From G963676655 sp963676655 (GTDB lineage: Bacteria > Verrucomicrobiota > Lentisphaeria > Victivallales > Victivallaceae), in assembly GCA_963676655.2 (NCBI GenBank), contig CAXXKX010000005.1, positions 248,001-312,000 on the forward strand: a DNA stretch of 64,000 nt, read 5' to 3'. Both the position numbers and the translations under genes were made by a program. Below the pieces are notes generated by a model, which made no database searches, was not told where the DNA came from, and worked only from the letters and a program-made list of their open reading frames with translations. Shown here piece after piece: positions 1 to 8,529 of this stretch (positions are counted from its first letter, which is position 1; each line of letters begins with the position of its first letter).

Positions 1-1
1 A

Positions 2-127
2 GGTGAAAACTCAACAAGCATGAACATTGCCTTAGCCAGAGCCTCCCGGAAAGTATTATGGTCTGAAAACTTCACAGTTCCAACCGCAGGTGATTACGAT
101 TATCCAGTATATCTTAAATTTAATTGA
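2..127 (+). CDS. C-terminal end of an unidentified protein (truncated by window edge)
   Basis: Only frame 2 is open from the left edge to a TGA at 125-127. It encodes the last 41 residues of a protein, ending ...DYDYPVYLKFN. The other two forward frames stop within about 25 bases. The next gene starts 9 bases after this stop, and its ribosome binding site (GAGGTG, 126-131) overlaps the stop codon, so the two are very likely co-transcribed. The fragment is too short to assign a family. The small tightly packed genes that follow would fit the end of a prophage or phage-like operon, but this is inference. Confidence 0.6.
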   Translation, partial: GENSTSMNIALARASRKVLWSENFTVPTAGDYDYPVYLKFN

Positions 128-136
128 GGTGAAATC

Positions 137-565
137 ATGACCGAAAAAGAAATCAAAGTTCAAATGCTCCGGATTGAAGCCAAACGGCTTGGCTTGGAAG
201 CCCCGGAAAGCTTCTGGATGGCCCCGGTTGAAGAGCTGGCCAGAAATTACAATGGTTGCGGCCCGGAATGGATGAGTAAATTCGAGCGCGCCACATTGAC
301 ATTCGCCTTGCGAGTATTTGAACCGGCGATCCTGATTCATGATTATGAGTTCAGCGAGTCTGACGGGACAAAAAAATCGTTCAAGGCGGCGAATTCCCGG
401 ATTTTCGCTAATTGTGTAAAGTTGGCCATCGCCGCTTATGCCTGGTATCGCCTCTGGCGTTACCGTTGGCTGCGTCGTGCTGCCGTAGTCTGGATATTCT
501 GTAGATACGGCGGCTGGTCTGCTTGGACAGACGCTTATAACCTTATAAAAGAGAAAGGAAAATAA
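137..565 (+). CDS. small protein of unknown function, possibly phage-derived
   Basis: 142 residues with an ATG preceded by GAGGTG at good spacing. The N-terminal half is soluble. A NGCGPEW motif is followed about 30 residues later by an IHDYEF motif. The C-terminal third is very rich in Trp, Tyr and Arg and hydrophobic enough to sit in or on a membrane. NGCG...HD..Y spacing resembles small phage proteins with a phospholipase-A2-like His-Asp dyad, but the cysteine usually before HD is Ile here, so this is only a resemblance. It lies between a truncated upstream gene and two lipoprotein genes, all on the same strand. Function not recognised. Confidence 0.6.
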   Translation: MTEKEIKVQMLRIEAKRLGLEAPESFWMAPVEELARNYNGCGPEWMSKFERATLTFALRVFEPAILIHDYEFSESDGTKKSFKAANSRIFANCVKLAIAAYAWYRLWRYRWLRRAAVVWIFCRYGGWSAWTDAYNLIKEKGK

Positions 566-631
566 TTAGAAATTTGACAATCGGTTTTCGCAAATCATCA
601 TTAAAACCAATCACAAAAAAAGGAACAAAAA

Positions 632-1318
632 ATGAAACGCTTTAATTGGATCGTAATCTCTCTTATCGCTCTTATCGTAGTGACCTTCGGGGCCGGGTGC
701 AATTCAATGACCGACACGTCAGTAGTAACAACAACCAAACCGGACGGAACAAAAATTGTCGAACAGCGGAATGTCGTTGAAAAATCTTCAGTTCGAAAGG
801 ACAAAATAACTGTACTTTCAAGTACAATGACCGGTCTGATAGTTCAGCCTAGCGGCAGCAGCTCAGGCGGCACTCCGTTGGCCGATGTTACTATTCGCAC
901 AGGTTCAAATACAACGGTTTCAAGCCCGGCTAACGTAAAGAGAATCGTTCACGCAACAGCTAAGGGCGCGGGCCTGCTTAACTCTTTGACAAACAGTTCA
1001 GCCACATCTGACACAGAAGTTTTTCTCGGAGCGGAGGGAGACCCCGGCCAGGGCGCGGCGGCGTTTTTCAATGCTTTGGCAAATTTGCAGCGCGCAAAGA
1101 ACGGCGCCATTTCCAGCGCATCGACTACTACCAATGCTGATGGCAGCAGTACCGCAAGTACTACCACCGGCAGTTCGACCGCCAGCTCAACGCTAAACAG
1201 CTCTACTACCAACTCGGATAGCTCAACCACCAAGACCGAGGCCACGACCTCCGCTGGAAGTGCCGAATCTACTAGCGGATCATCCACCGCGTCCACAGAG
1301 TCCACAGAGGCAAAATGA
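632..1318 (+). CDS. Ser/Thr-rich lipoprotein
   Basis: 228 residues. A positively charged start and hydrophobic segment end in a lipobox (TFGAGC, Cys23), so the mature protein should be lipidated and exported. Residues about 30-150 contain a short TTTKPDGTKIVEQRN-type segment followed by an Ala/Gly-rich stretch. The last 70 residues are almost only Ser, Thr, Ala and Gly, a low-complexity region typical of flexible surface linkers. The ATG follows AAAAAGGAAC at 618-627. The stop overlaps the next start by four bases (ATGA), so the two lipoproteins are translationally coupled. No catalytic motif is seen and the specific role is unknown. Confidence 0.7.
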   Translation: MKRFNWIVISLIALIVVTFGAGCNSMTDTSVVTTTKPDGTKIVEQRNVVEKSSVRKDKITVLSSTMTGLIVQPSGSSSGGTPLADVTIRTGSNTTVSSPANVKRIVHATAKGAGLLNSLTNSSATSDTEVFLGAEGDPGQGAAAFFNALANLQRAKNGAISSASTTTNADGSSTASTTTGSSTASSTLNSSTTNSDSSTTKTEATTSAGSAESTSGSSTASTESTEAK

Positions 1319-1503
1319 GATTATTGATTGCAATAGCCGCATTATTATTGCTGACGGGTTGCGTTGCTCCTTTGCGGGTGACGCAATCCCAATATCCCAA
1401 CGGCATTACCGTTACAAATATAACCGGCAGCTGTCATAATAAATCTATCGAAATAATCACCGAAAAAGGCTGTGCAATTATGATCCGGACGCCGTCCGAA
1501 TAA
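1315..1503 (+). CDS. small lipoprotein
   Basis: 62 residues with a clear lipoprotein signal: MRLL, a run of Ala/Leu/Ile, then LLTGC with the lipid cysteine at residue 16. The mature part is about 45 residues with two further cysteines (SCHNK and KGCAI) that could form a disulfide. It overlaps the preceding lipoprotein gene by ATGA and is followed about 90 bases later by a strong terminator, so it is the last gene of the left-edge operon. The nested or overlapping small-lipoprotein layout recalls phage Rz1-like genes, but no Rz partner was recognised. Function unknown. Confidence 0.6.
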   Translation: MRLLIAIAALLLLTGCVAPLRVTQSQYPNGITVTNITGSCHNKSIEIITEKGCAIMIRTPSE

Positions 1504-1594
1504 AAAACAATAGCAATTTGCGTCATAATACGTTTATAATAAGCAACTTACATATAAGCAATCTAAGTTTTTAAAACACTGCTTGCAAAAACAA

Positions 1595-1631
1595 AAAAGG
1601 CACGGTAAATTGATGCCGTGCCTTTTCCTTT
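1595..1631 (+). terminator. rho-independent terminator
   Basis: An 11-bp perfect stem, AAAAGGCACGG (1595-1605) against CCGTGCCTTTT (1616-1626), with a 10-base loop and further T-rich sequence. It ends the left-edge plus-strand operon. Confidence 0.85.
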
Positions 1632-1716
1632 TATAAAGGGCCTGAGAATTTAGAAAAAATTCGAAATTTGCGAAAACCGATTAGCAACATTTGCGAAAAC
1701 CATTTTGCATACTACA

Positions 1717-1828
1717 GCTTTTAATGTTTTCTAACTGTTCCCGGGGTTCAATCACTACGCTCAATCACCCCGGGCTGTTGCTATGTGCCGCGCTTTCAGC
1801 GCTATTCAATAAATGCAATATGATTATA
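1717..1828 (+). repeat. REP-like palindromic element, copy A
   Basis: Contains the core CCCGGGGTTCAATC...ACCCCGGG (8-bp outer stem) followed by the palindrome GCGCTTTCAGCGC. Positions 1782-1828 are identical over 47 bases to 14199-14245. The same core occurs in opposite orientations at 9134-9204 and 9312-9382. Elements of this kind are typical targets of RAYT transposases, one of which is encoded at 58623-59594. Confidence 0.8.
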
Positions 1829-1852
1829 GGCCGGACTAATAAGTTTACAAAC

Positions 1853-2518
1853 TTATTTACCGGTGTAAAAAGTATCGGTTGAATCAGCGGGCATGACAGA
1901 TTTCAAAATTGCTTCGACATGTCCGTCAAAATATGCGCAATTAGCCCGGCCAACGGGATGAGCGGTCCCATGTGCGAAAACAGTGGTCCCGCCGCCGGCC
2001 AGAATGATATTGCTCCCCAGGTTGCCGTCCGTAAACGCCGCACAGCGCGACATATACCGCATCCGGTTAATATTCACCGGCCAGAAATTACGGTCCGCGG
2101 CAGTCGGAGCGTCATTAGCGTAATGCGGGTTGTAGATATAATTACCGTAACGAACCGAACCGGCATATCTGGTTGTATCATAAGTCTTGACATGCAGCAT
2201 GGTCGTTTGACAATAGAGTATATCCGGAGCTTGTTTGTCTTTCAATGTCAAATATTTGGTTTGAATTATCGGGGAACGGTAATCCTGCCAAAAAACCTCG
2301 CTGGCCCCGACCATAAATTTTCGGGGCGGAAACGCTCTACCATGATAGTCGGAGGAATAAATAGAAAACGCAGTAAGAAGTTGTTTCAAGTTGCTGGCGC
2401 AACTGATGGTTTTCGCCTTGTCCCGGGCTTTCCCGAGAGCCGGCAGCAGCATACTGGCGAGAATAGCAATGATCGCGATCACAACCAGCAATTCGATAAG
2501 CGTGAACTTCTTCTTCAT
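1853..2518 (-). CDS. pseudopilin-like protein (prepilin N-terminal domain, C-terminal DG domain)
   Basis: 221 residues from the ATG at 2518, chosen because AAGGAAGG lies just upstream and the product then starts MKKKFTLIE like its paralogues; an in-frame ATG at 2539 is possible. The N-terminus is the type IV pilin/pseudopilin signature FTLIELLVVIAII with Glu5, forming a long membrane helix, followed by a soluble domain ending in AYFDGHVEAIL, as in the H-X9-DG C-terminal family. The residue before Phe+1 is Lys, not the usual Gly. It lies 30 bases downstream of the large lyase-like gene and is probably co-transcribed. Family known, role with this enzyme unknown. Confidence 0.85.
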   Translation of the reverse strand: MKKKFTLIELLVVIAIIAILASMLLPALGKARDKAKTISCASNLKQLLTAFSIYSSDYHGRAFPPRKFMVGASEVFWQDYRSPIIQTKYLTLKDKQAPDILYCQTTMLHVKTYDTTRYAGSVRYGNYIYNPHYANDAPTAADRNFWPVNINRMRYMSRCAAFTDGNLGSNIILAGGGTTVFAHGTAHPVGRANCAYFDGHVEAILKSVMPADSTDTFYTGK

Positions 2519-2548
2519 CGAAACCTTCCTTTCATTCATTCTTATAGT

Positions 2549-5500
2549 TTAATGGGTCATGAGATATTGAGCCGCATTGGCAAAAGCCGGTGAAGACTTC
2601 AGTTGCCGTGAATAGAACATTGGAATCTTGCGATAAGCGGAATTAGCCTGTCCCCAGGTCGGAACAATTGACTTTTCACCTAAAGACGAGTTGAGCAACC
2701 AACTGGTATAGCTGTTGCTGGTCATATCGTGGGTTTGACGACAATAAACCGGTTTGAGATTATCAACCGTAACTTCCATCAGATCAGGGGCGCCTTTATA
2801 CAGCCTGCCATAGAGATACCATGTGCCGTCTTTCGGAATATTAAAAGTGTATGACAACGGCTCATTGCCGGAGATTTTCCTGACAGCGTATTTACCGCGC
2901 GCCGACCTGTTTTGCTGTTTTTCATATCCCTGCCCTTTGCCGGATTCCGCCTCGATCATGACATTTGCCGGTGAATCAGGATTGAATTTCCCGGCCGGAG
3001 CAAAACATACCGTATCAACCAGCAACCGGTCATAGCGCGGCGCTACTTTCAGCGTATGTTTTCCGGCTTTAAGTTTAAAAGGCAGATCCTCTATGGTCCA
3101 GCGCCAGGGATTTCTAATCGAAACCAGCAGCGTATAAACTCCGCGCTGTCCGTCTTTCGGAATCTTGAATTTATATTGATTCATCCCGAATACTGAGAAG
3201 TGGTCCGCTTTCAAGAGTTTACCGTCCGGAGCATACAGCAGGCTGACGCAATCCGTTTTATGGCTGTACTTATAAGCCTTGTAAGGCGCTGAATAAAGCG
3301 TCATATTGAAAGGTTTGTCATCCGGATCATTGACCTGAAAAGCAACCATCGGCCCTGGTATGCCTTTTGCCGGAGAGTCAGGCTCCGCCACATGAGTCAG
3401 TAAAGCCGGAGTCATCGCGCCAATTTCCGCCAGAGGCACCTTGTCCTGACGCATGGCCCGCAACAAGTCGGCAGAGCCCCACAGGAAAGTCGGATCATTG
3501 ATTGAATACTGCAATTGCAAATCCATATCCGTTCCGGTCAAGGGAACATATTTTACCCGTTTGGCAATCCAATCGGCATGAGCGGCAAAGTTAAAGAAAC
3601 AGCAACTGCGGTCATTCGGGTAATTTCCCAGCAGCATCCCCGGAGATTTTGGCGGTTCCCCGAATGAGGTGTCATCCGGCTGTTGCCGGACATAGAAATA
3701 GGCGTCGGCAAGCTGCAGATAAAGTTCCCGGACACCGGGATCGCCGGTAATCTCGTAATACATTCGCAGTCCTTTCATCCCGACGCTGAACATATAGGGC
3801 CAAAGCGAAATGATATGGTCACGTTGAGCTCGGGTTACTTCGACTACTTTTTTTGCCCCGGCGAGAATAGTGTCATCATTACAGATAGTCCAGGCATGCA
3901 GCATAGCCATTAACTGCCAGGCCGGGCGCCGCCAATAATGAATAAATACTGTAGGCCGGTGGTGAACAATCTTTTCGGCATGATATTTGCCGACCGCCTG
4001 AGCCATGTCGAGGACTGAGCGGCGCCCGGAAAACTGCCCGTAAAGCGAAACGCCGCCATACCAGGAATGTCCGTTGGTACTGTGACTTTGCTTCTTCCGG
4101 ATAAACGGCCCATGCTTCAGAACGCGACCACGGAATTCACTTTTCGAATGATTGATATCAACATCAGCATAATGGGAGATGATGCGTTCGGCAAAATCAA
4201 AATACTTGCGATCGCCGGATCTGAGATACTGAGTCAATACGCCTTCACCAAGCGCGGTTTCCAGATTGTTGCAGTCGCCCCTTCCGTACGGGAACTCCCC
4301 GCAGTACATCATATTTTTAAAACCTGATTTCAGCATTGCATCTTTTTCCCGTTTCATCCAGGAACTAATTGTCCGCTCAACACTACCTTCATATAACGGA
4401 GCGTCAGCCTTAGCCACCGACAACGGCCAGGCGTAGAACGTGCGAGAATTGCAATACCATTCCGGCGCGGCAACCAGCAGCGGTCGCGCCAGAAAAACCC
4501 GCTCCGCCTGGGATTTTGCGGAAGTCCCGATCATAAAACTACGGGTTCTGGACATGCCGGAATCAAATAATATCGCGCCGCGATAAAGCATGAGAGTCAC
4601 ATCTTCTGCTCCAACCGCTATCTCGCTCGGCGCATTGCGCCAAAAATCCCGAACCGCTAACACCAGGCCGGAATCGGTCCGTATCAGCCCGCGACCGTAT
4701 TTACCTTTGGCCAGTTCTTTTTTACCGGCGGAAACAAAGTAAGGAAAGGAATTAGACCTGGATTTTGGCGCTTTGACCAGGGTTGTAATTGCCGCTGGAA
4801 CATTCGCCTTCAACTCTTTTCGTTCAGGCATGAATACCGCTTGTTTGAATTTACCGGCAATCCGCAAACCACAGTCCACCGCTTCGGCCGGTTTCAGCCC
4901 GACATTAACCAACTGGTGTTCCAACTCTATATTATCAGCCCCGGCATAAACATAAATTCGCAGCACATAACTGAAAGCGTCGCTGCATTTTCCGGTGATT
5001 TTCAAAACCGCGCGGACCGGCCCGGATTCCTCAACTTTAACTTCAGGCTTTGCAGTCAATACCTTTTTGTTGAATATTACCGCGACATCATTGCCGTGCA
5101 AACCACTGATTAAGACTCCCGGATCAGGCTTTACCGTAAATTTCAAAACCCCGTTGTTTATCTGATAACCATTCCCGACCGGCTTCACTAAAGACGCTCC
5201 GCGAGACGCTGATTTTACCTTTGAACCATAAGTCAAGTTGACCGTCTCACTGCTCGAGGCTTGAGTAGTGACCCGCAGCCAGCGCACACTGCCGTCGGAC
5301 CATTTGCTGATAGTTTCAAGTTGACAGGGACGGTCTGCAATAGCCGCATTTTCCGCTTTCGGCAAAGCCCCCTTCGGGAATGGGACGCCCTGCGACACCC
5401 CCCACTTTCCACGGGGGAGTTTGCGGTCTATTTTGAGTTTCAATTGGGCTTTTTCAACTTTAACCGGAACAAGTCCGCCATCGCTCTGTCCGGCAACCGG

Positions 5501-6355
5501 CTTCAAAAACTCGGTCGCACCGGACGGACGATAAAACTGATCGTTAGTCAACAGTAATTCTTTGATTTTCACCCCGCTGCCGACAACATCCAATTTCAGT
5601 TCTCGTTTGCCGGCTCTAAGAATAAAATCAGGCAGCACCGGCCGCAGCCAGTACCATTTTCCCATTGTGTACCCCTGAAAGTTCCGGGTGTCCTTACCAC
5701 AGGATAGAGTAAATTTATTTGTTCCTGGCAGAAATACTTTGGCCCAGACATAATACGGGGCCGATTCAGGCAGGTTGACTTGATATTTCCGTCCGGGTAC
5801 GATATTTTTCAGTGAGATATTGGCTGAATCTGATATTTCACACAGTGAAGCGTTTCTGATCCAGAGCTTGGTTCCTTTGGTTATGCGCCACGAACCGGTA
5901 TTAGGAACCACTATAGAAAGACTGGCGGTTTTACCCTTGCCGCTTTCAAACGCGATCGAGACCGGCCGCCATGATGATGAACGAAACATTTTTTTGTTTC
6001 TCGCTACCGTCTTCCGGCCCAACAAAACATTGGCTGATACGGAAGTACCATAGACAAAAGTGTCACGTTTCAAATACACAGTGAAAACATATTTGGTATT
6101 CGGTTTTACCTCAACCCGCTGGCTTAAAGTACCGGAACTTTTGGTCGGAGTTGTCGTTTCAACCAGAACACAGTCATAGCCGTCATATTTAACCAGCTTC
6201 ACGTCTTGCAGCGACATTTCCTTACTGATTGTCCAGCCGGGAATTTTTCCGGCCTGCATCGGTTGTTCAAAGTCTCCGTTTTTCAATAAATCCCCGGCGT
6301 TTACACTGACCGCGGCCGCGGCAATCACAATACCCTTTCCAATCAATACCTTCAT
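2549..6355 (-). CDS. large secreted YetA / exo-rhamnogalacturonan-lyase-like protein
   Basis: 1,268 residues with a signal peptide (cut near VNA/GD, residue 20) and a strong RBS (AGGAGAGG). Residues about 22-175 read as a CBM4/9-like jelly roll (LLKNGDFEQP...IPGWTI). After about residue 298 comes a segment resembling the N-terminal RIFT barrel of PcRGLX/YetA proteins (PFPKGALP, then LETISKWSDGSVRWLRV), then a His/Trp-rich middle (about 640-900) consistent with an alpha/alpha barrel, and C-terminal beta-rich binding domains. Known relatives act on rhamnogalacturonan-type polysaccharide; the substrate here is inferred only. It is followed by a pseudopilin gene. A terminator separates it from the Fe-S gene upstream, so it may have its own promoter or rely on read-through. 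Confidence 0.65.
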   Translation of the reverse strand: MKVLIGKGIVIAAAAVSVNAGDLLKNGDFEQPMQAGKIPGWTISKEMSLQDVKLVKYDGYDCVLVETTTPTKSSGTLSQRVEVKPNTKYVFTVYLKRDTFVYGTSVSANVLLGRKTVARNKKMFRSSSWRPVSIAFESGKGKTASLSIVVPNTGSWRITKGTKLWIRNASLCEISDSANISLKNIVPGRKYQVNLPESAPYYVWAKVFLPGTNKFTLSCGKDTRNFQGYTMGKWYWLRPVLPDFILRAGKRELKLDVVGSGVKIKELLLTNDQFYRPSGATEFLKPVAGQSDGGLVPVKVEKAQLKLKIDRKLPRGKWGVSQGVPFPKGALPKAENAAIADRPCQLETISKWSDGSVRWLRVTTQASSSETVNLTYGSKVKSASRGASLVKPVGNGYQINNGVLKFTVKPDPGVLISGLHGNDVAVIFNKKVLTAKPEVKVEESGPVRAVLKITGKCSDAFSYVLRIYVYAGADNIELEHQLVNVGLKPAEAVDCGLRIAGKFKQAVFMPERKELKANVPAAITTLVKAPKSRSNSFPYFVSAGKKELAKGKYGRGLIRTDSGLVLAVRDFWRNAPSEIAVGAEDVTLMLYRGAILFDSGMSRTRSFMIGTSAKSQAERVFLARPLLVAAPEWYCNSRTFYAWPLSVAKADAPLYEGSVERTISSWMKREKDAMLKSGFKNMMYCGEFPYGRGDCNNLETALGEGVLTQYLRSGDRKYFDFAERIISHYADVDINHSKSEFRGRVLKHGPFIRKKQSHSTNGHSWYGGVSLYGQFSGRRSVLDMAQAVGKYHAEKIVHHRPTVFIHYWRRPAWQLMAMLHAWTICNDDTILAGAKKVVEVTRAQRDHIISLWPYMFSVGMKGLRMYYEITGDPGVRELYLQLADAYFYVRQQPDDTSFGEPPKSPGMLLGNYPNDRSCCFFNFAAHADWIAKRVKYVPLTGTDMDLQLQYSINDPTFLWGSADLLRAMRQDKVPLAEIGAMTPALLTHVAEPDSPAKGIPGPMVAFQVNDPDDKPFNMTLYSAPYKAYKYSHKTDCVSLLYAPDGKLLKADHFSVFGMNQYKFKIPKDGQRGVYTLLVSIRNPWRWTIEDLPFKLKAGKHTLKVAPRYDRLLVDTVCFAPAGKFNPDSPANVMIEAESGKGQGYEKQQNRSARGKYAVRKISGNEPLSYTFNIPKDGTWYLYGRLYKGAPDLMEVTVDNLKPVYCRQTHDMTSNSYTSWLLNSSLGEKSIVPTWGQANSAYRKIPMFYSRQLKSSPAFANAAQYLMTH

Positions 6356-6370
6356 TTTACAGCCTCTCCT

Positions 6371-6407
6371 TAAAAAAAACAGGAACGAAGCTCTCGCTTC
6401 GTTCCTG
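6371..6407 (-). terminator. rho-independent terminator (minus strand)
   Basis: A 12-bp perfect stem: CAGGAACGAAGC (6380-6391) and GCTTCGTTCCTG (6396-6407), loop TCTC. On the minus strand it is followed by eight T residues. It lies between the Fe-S protein gene and the lyase-like gene, so it separates or attenuates the two. Confidence 0.88.
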
Positions 6408-6415
6408 AATGATTT

Positions 6416-7480
6416 TTAATCAGCATCGCTGGCTGATTTTGTTTTAAGCAACAACGCATCTTCCGGATACGCCGGGGGATTTTCCCAGTCAACCTTCCAT
6501 TTCGGACGCCGCCGGAATTTTTCTTTGAATTTATTCTGCAGTACGCCACGCGCCTCAAGACTAATCATACAGGCCCGGGTACAACCGCGGGCTCCGCAAA
6601 CCGCCTGCCCGGTATTATACAGATTACGCGGTTTCTTTTTAAACGGACTCCAGTCGCCTGGCTTTGTATTGCCGCGACCTTCCATATACTGCTCATCTTC
6701 CGGAATTTCATTATCCACCACTTTAGCGCCGCGGAAAGCAATATCACAGGCTTCACAATCAATATCAGCCCATTCGACTTCGTGTCCGGCCAGATTAACC
6801 TTGATCATTTTATCCGGATTAAACGCCTGCCCCGGACATTCCCGGATACAAGCGCCGCACTTGTTACAGAGCTGAGGGCCATCATAAATCGGGTCCGGTG
6901 CAAGTTCAAGATCGGTAATGATAATGCCGACCCGGTTGCGGGGGCCGAACTGTGGAGTCAAGAGCATCTTGCTCAAACCAATTTCACCGAGACCGCAGAG
7001 AAAAGCGGAGGTACGCAGATGCACCATTACGTCGGGAGCGGCCCGGCCCGGGGCAACCGGCACACTGTTTTCGCGGAGAAAACCTTCGCCGTCAATATTC
7101 CGCCAGTCGCTCTGATGTCCGTACGGAATCGCTTCGTAGCCGCGGTCCTCAATAAATTTGCTGACATTAACCACGTTCATCGGCATATACAGATAAGTAA
7201 TGCCGCCGTAGCCCATAGCTGAATAGTTACTGAAAAACGTGCCTTCCTCAATCCCGCGCATACTGCCGCGGTTAACCCGGAAAACCAGCCCGATAATCGA
7301 TTTGGCTTCCGGCATAATCTGCCTCGGGTCCATCTGGGTTGGAACACCTTCCCAGCGTTCGATGTTGCCGATGCCCACCGCGTCAGCTCCGAAAGCCAAC
7401 GCCTGTTTCTTTACAATTTCCGCTGCTTTTACCGGATCGTTTAAATCCTCGGCGTAAAAGTCTCTAGTCATCACTGCCAT
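6416..7480 (-). CDS. 4Fe-4S double-cluster protein, QueG-like reductase family
   Basis: 354 residues, ATG at 7480 with GAGGAAG seven bases upstream. The N-terminal 190 residues match the substrate/cofactor region of epoxyqueuosine reductase and reductive-dehalogenase-type proteins (AVGIGNIERWEG; LCGLGEIGLSKMLLTPQFGPRNR). A ferredoxin module follows with CNKCGACIRECPGQAF, then further cysteines (DCEAC; CGARGCTRAC) for a second cluster. QueG itself is usually longer, with different C-terminal repeats, so this is a relative and probably not the tRNA enzyme. It sits between an IclR regulator and a polysaccharide-lyase-like gene, so a redox step on a released sugar or aromatic compound is possible, but that is inference. 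Confidence 0.7.
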   Translation of the reverse strand: MAVMTRDFYAEDLNDPVKAAEIVKKQALAFGADAVGIGNIERWEGVPTQMDPRQIMPEAKSIIGLVFRVNRGSMRGIEEGTFFSNYSAMGYGGITYLYMPMNVVNVSKFIEDRGYEAIPYGHQSDWRNIDGEGFLRENSVPVAPGRAAPDVMVHLRTSAFLCGLGEIGLSKMLLTPQFGPRNRVGIIITDLELAPDPIYDGPQLCNKCGACIRECPGQAFNPDKMIKVNLAGHEVEWADIDCEACDIAFRGAKVVDNEIPEDEQYMEGRGNTKPGDWSPFKKKPRNLYNTGQAVCGARGCTRACMISLEARGVLQNKFKEKFRRRPKWKVDWENPPAYPEDALLLKTKSASDAD

Positions 7481-7543
7481 GATAACACTTCCTCGTTTTG
7501 TTTTATGATTTACAAATTCCCTGCTTCGTGCAGAAAAGAATTT

Positions 7544-8293
7544 TTAAATAAATTTTATCAGCTTATCAACCGCGGTCTGCGCTTTCTTCAAAACAACCGG
7601 CAGTTCCGCATGAGTATCTCGAAAACTGACACCCAATGCATAACGCAAATCATGTTCTTCCGGGCATCCGTTATTAACCGGGAGCGCAATCGCCAGACTG
7701 ACCGTACGCAAAGACTTTGATGTCGCATAACCTTTTTTCCGGATTTCCGCCAGAAAATCATCAAGTTCCTGATGGTTCTTCCATAGTCCGATGCCATATT
7801 CCTCAAATGGAAACATCGACTCTAAATGAATAAGTTCATCCTTGCTTAAAAAAGCTTGAAACATCAATCCTGTCGCACTGGAATAAGGCAACATGCGCTG
7901 CAGCATTCGCCGCTGCACGACTCCCGGACGATCCGGCGACATACGCAACCGGCACCAAATACCATCGTCAGTAAATTCCGAAAACGTCAAGGTTGCACTT
8001 TTCATTGATTCATGCAGTTCCCGCAGGATAACCATTGCCCGCGACAACACCGCACTGCCGTTACCCGCCCGGACAACCGTCAACAATCCCGGCCCGACAA
8101 AGTATTTGCCTTCAGCATCACGTTCCAGCCAGTCCGATGCGCAAAATGAACGCAGCAAATTGTAGACAGTTGTAGTCTTCAGACCAACCTGCTCGGCTAT
8201 CTGATTGAGCGACATCCCCTCTTCCGATCGTGACACCACTTCTACTATCTCAGTTCCGCGTATTATTGATTGTACCAGATTGCTGCCGGCCAT
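7544..8293 (-). CDS. IclR-family transcriptional regulator
   Basis: 249 residues. The N-terminal winged helix is clear: SIIRGTEIVEVVSRSEEGMSLNQIAEQVGLKTTTVYNLLRSF, residues about 9-50, then the wing LERDAEGKYFVGPGL. The remainder (about 75-245) matches the IclR ligand-binding domain (YSSATGLMFQAFLS; RKKGYATS; SLAIALPV). Family members sense small organic acids or sugars and are often autoregulated. A perfect 15-bp inverted repeat (8314-8328) lies just upstream of its start. The Fe-S protein gene follows 63 bases downstream on the same strand and is a likely co-regulated neighbour. Confidence 0.9.
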   Translation of the reverse strand: MAGSNLVQSIIRGTEIVEVVSRSEEGMSLNQIAEQVGLKTTTVYNLLRSFCASDWLERDAEGKYFVGPGLLTVVRAGNGSAVLSRAMVILRELHESMKSATLTFSEFTDDGIWCRLRMSPDRPGVVQRRMLQRMLPYSSATGLMFQAFLSKDELIHLESMFPFEEYGIGLWKNHQELDDFLAEIRKKGYATSKSLRTVSLAIALPVNNGCPEEHDLRYALGVSFRDTHAELPVVLKKAQTAVDKLIKFI

Positions 8294-8313
8294 TACACAC
8301 CTTTAAAACTATT

Positions 8314-8328
8314 TTCATCATTGATGAA
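8314..8328. promoter_or_regulatory. candidate IclR operator (15-bp inverted repeat)
   Basis: TTCATC-ATT-GATGAA is a perfect inverted repeat with a three-base centre, 21 bases upstream of the IclR gene start, with another TTCATC half-site at 8335-8340. Position and symmetry fit autoregulation. Assignment to this regulator is inference. Confidence 0.45.
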
Positions 8329-8442
8329 CACCACTTCATCTATTTTAAAAATACACGATATTTGTAAAAAAGTCAAGTAGGAACATAAAAAATTAAGGAA
8401 TAATTTTGCTAAAGCGCATTTAAAACAATCAAGGCATAAAGC

Positions 8443-8471
8443 TTGACACAAGACAATACAAGTGTTATTAA
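8443..8471 (+). promoter_or_regulatory. predicted sigma-70 promoter for the 8530 gene
   Basis: TTGACA (8443-8448), 17-base spacer, TATTAA (8466-8471). It lies about 60 bases before the ATG at 8530. The -35 is a perfect consensus and the -10 matches four of six positions. Confidence 0.6.
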
Positions 8472-8529
8472 TATATTACAGGCTCAATCGTCAATCAGAT
8501 ACTCAAACCAAAAAGTAAGGAGACAAGAG

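Larger units (their letters stand above)
1504..1852. other. intergenic region with terminator and REP-like element
   Basis: 349 bases with no gene that can be supported. It holds a rho-independent terminator (1595-1631), an AT-rich stretch in which ATTTGCGAAAACC-like sequence recurs (about 1667-1703; the related CGGTTTTCGCAAATCATC is at 581-598), and a REP-like palindromic element (1717-1828). Confidence 0.6.

Noticed and set aside
949..1305. Minus-strand open frame opposite the Ser/Thr-rich lipoprotein
   Set aside because: It is the mirror of low-complexity Ser/Thr codons; the plus-strand gene has an RBS, signal peptide and coupled neighbour.
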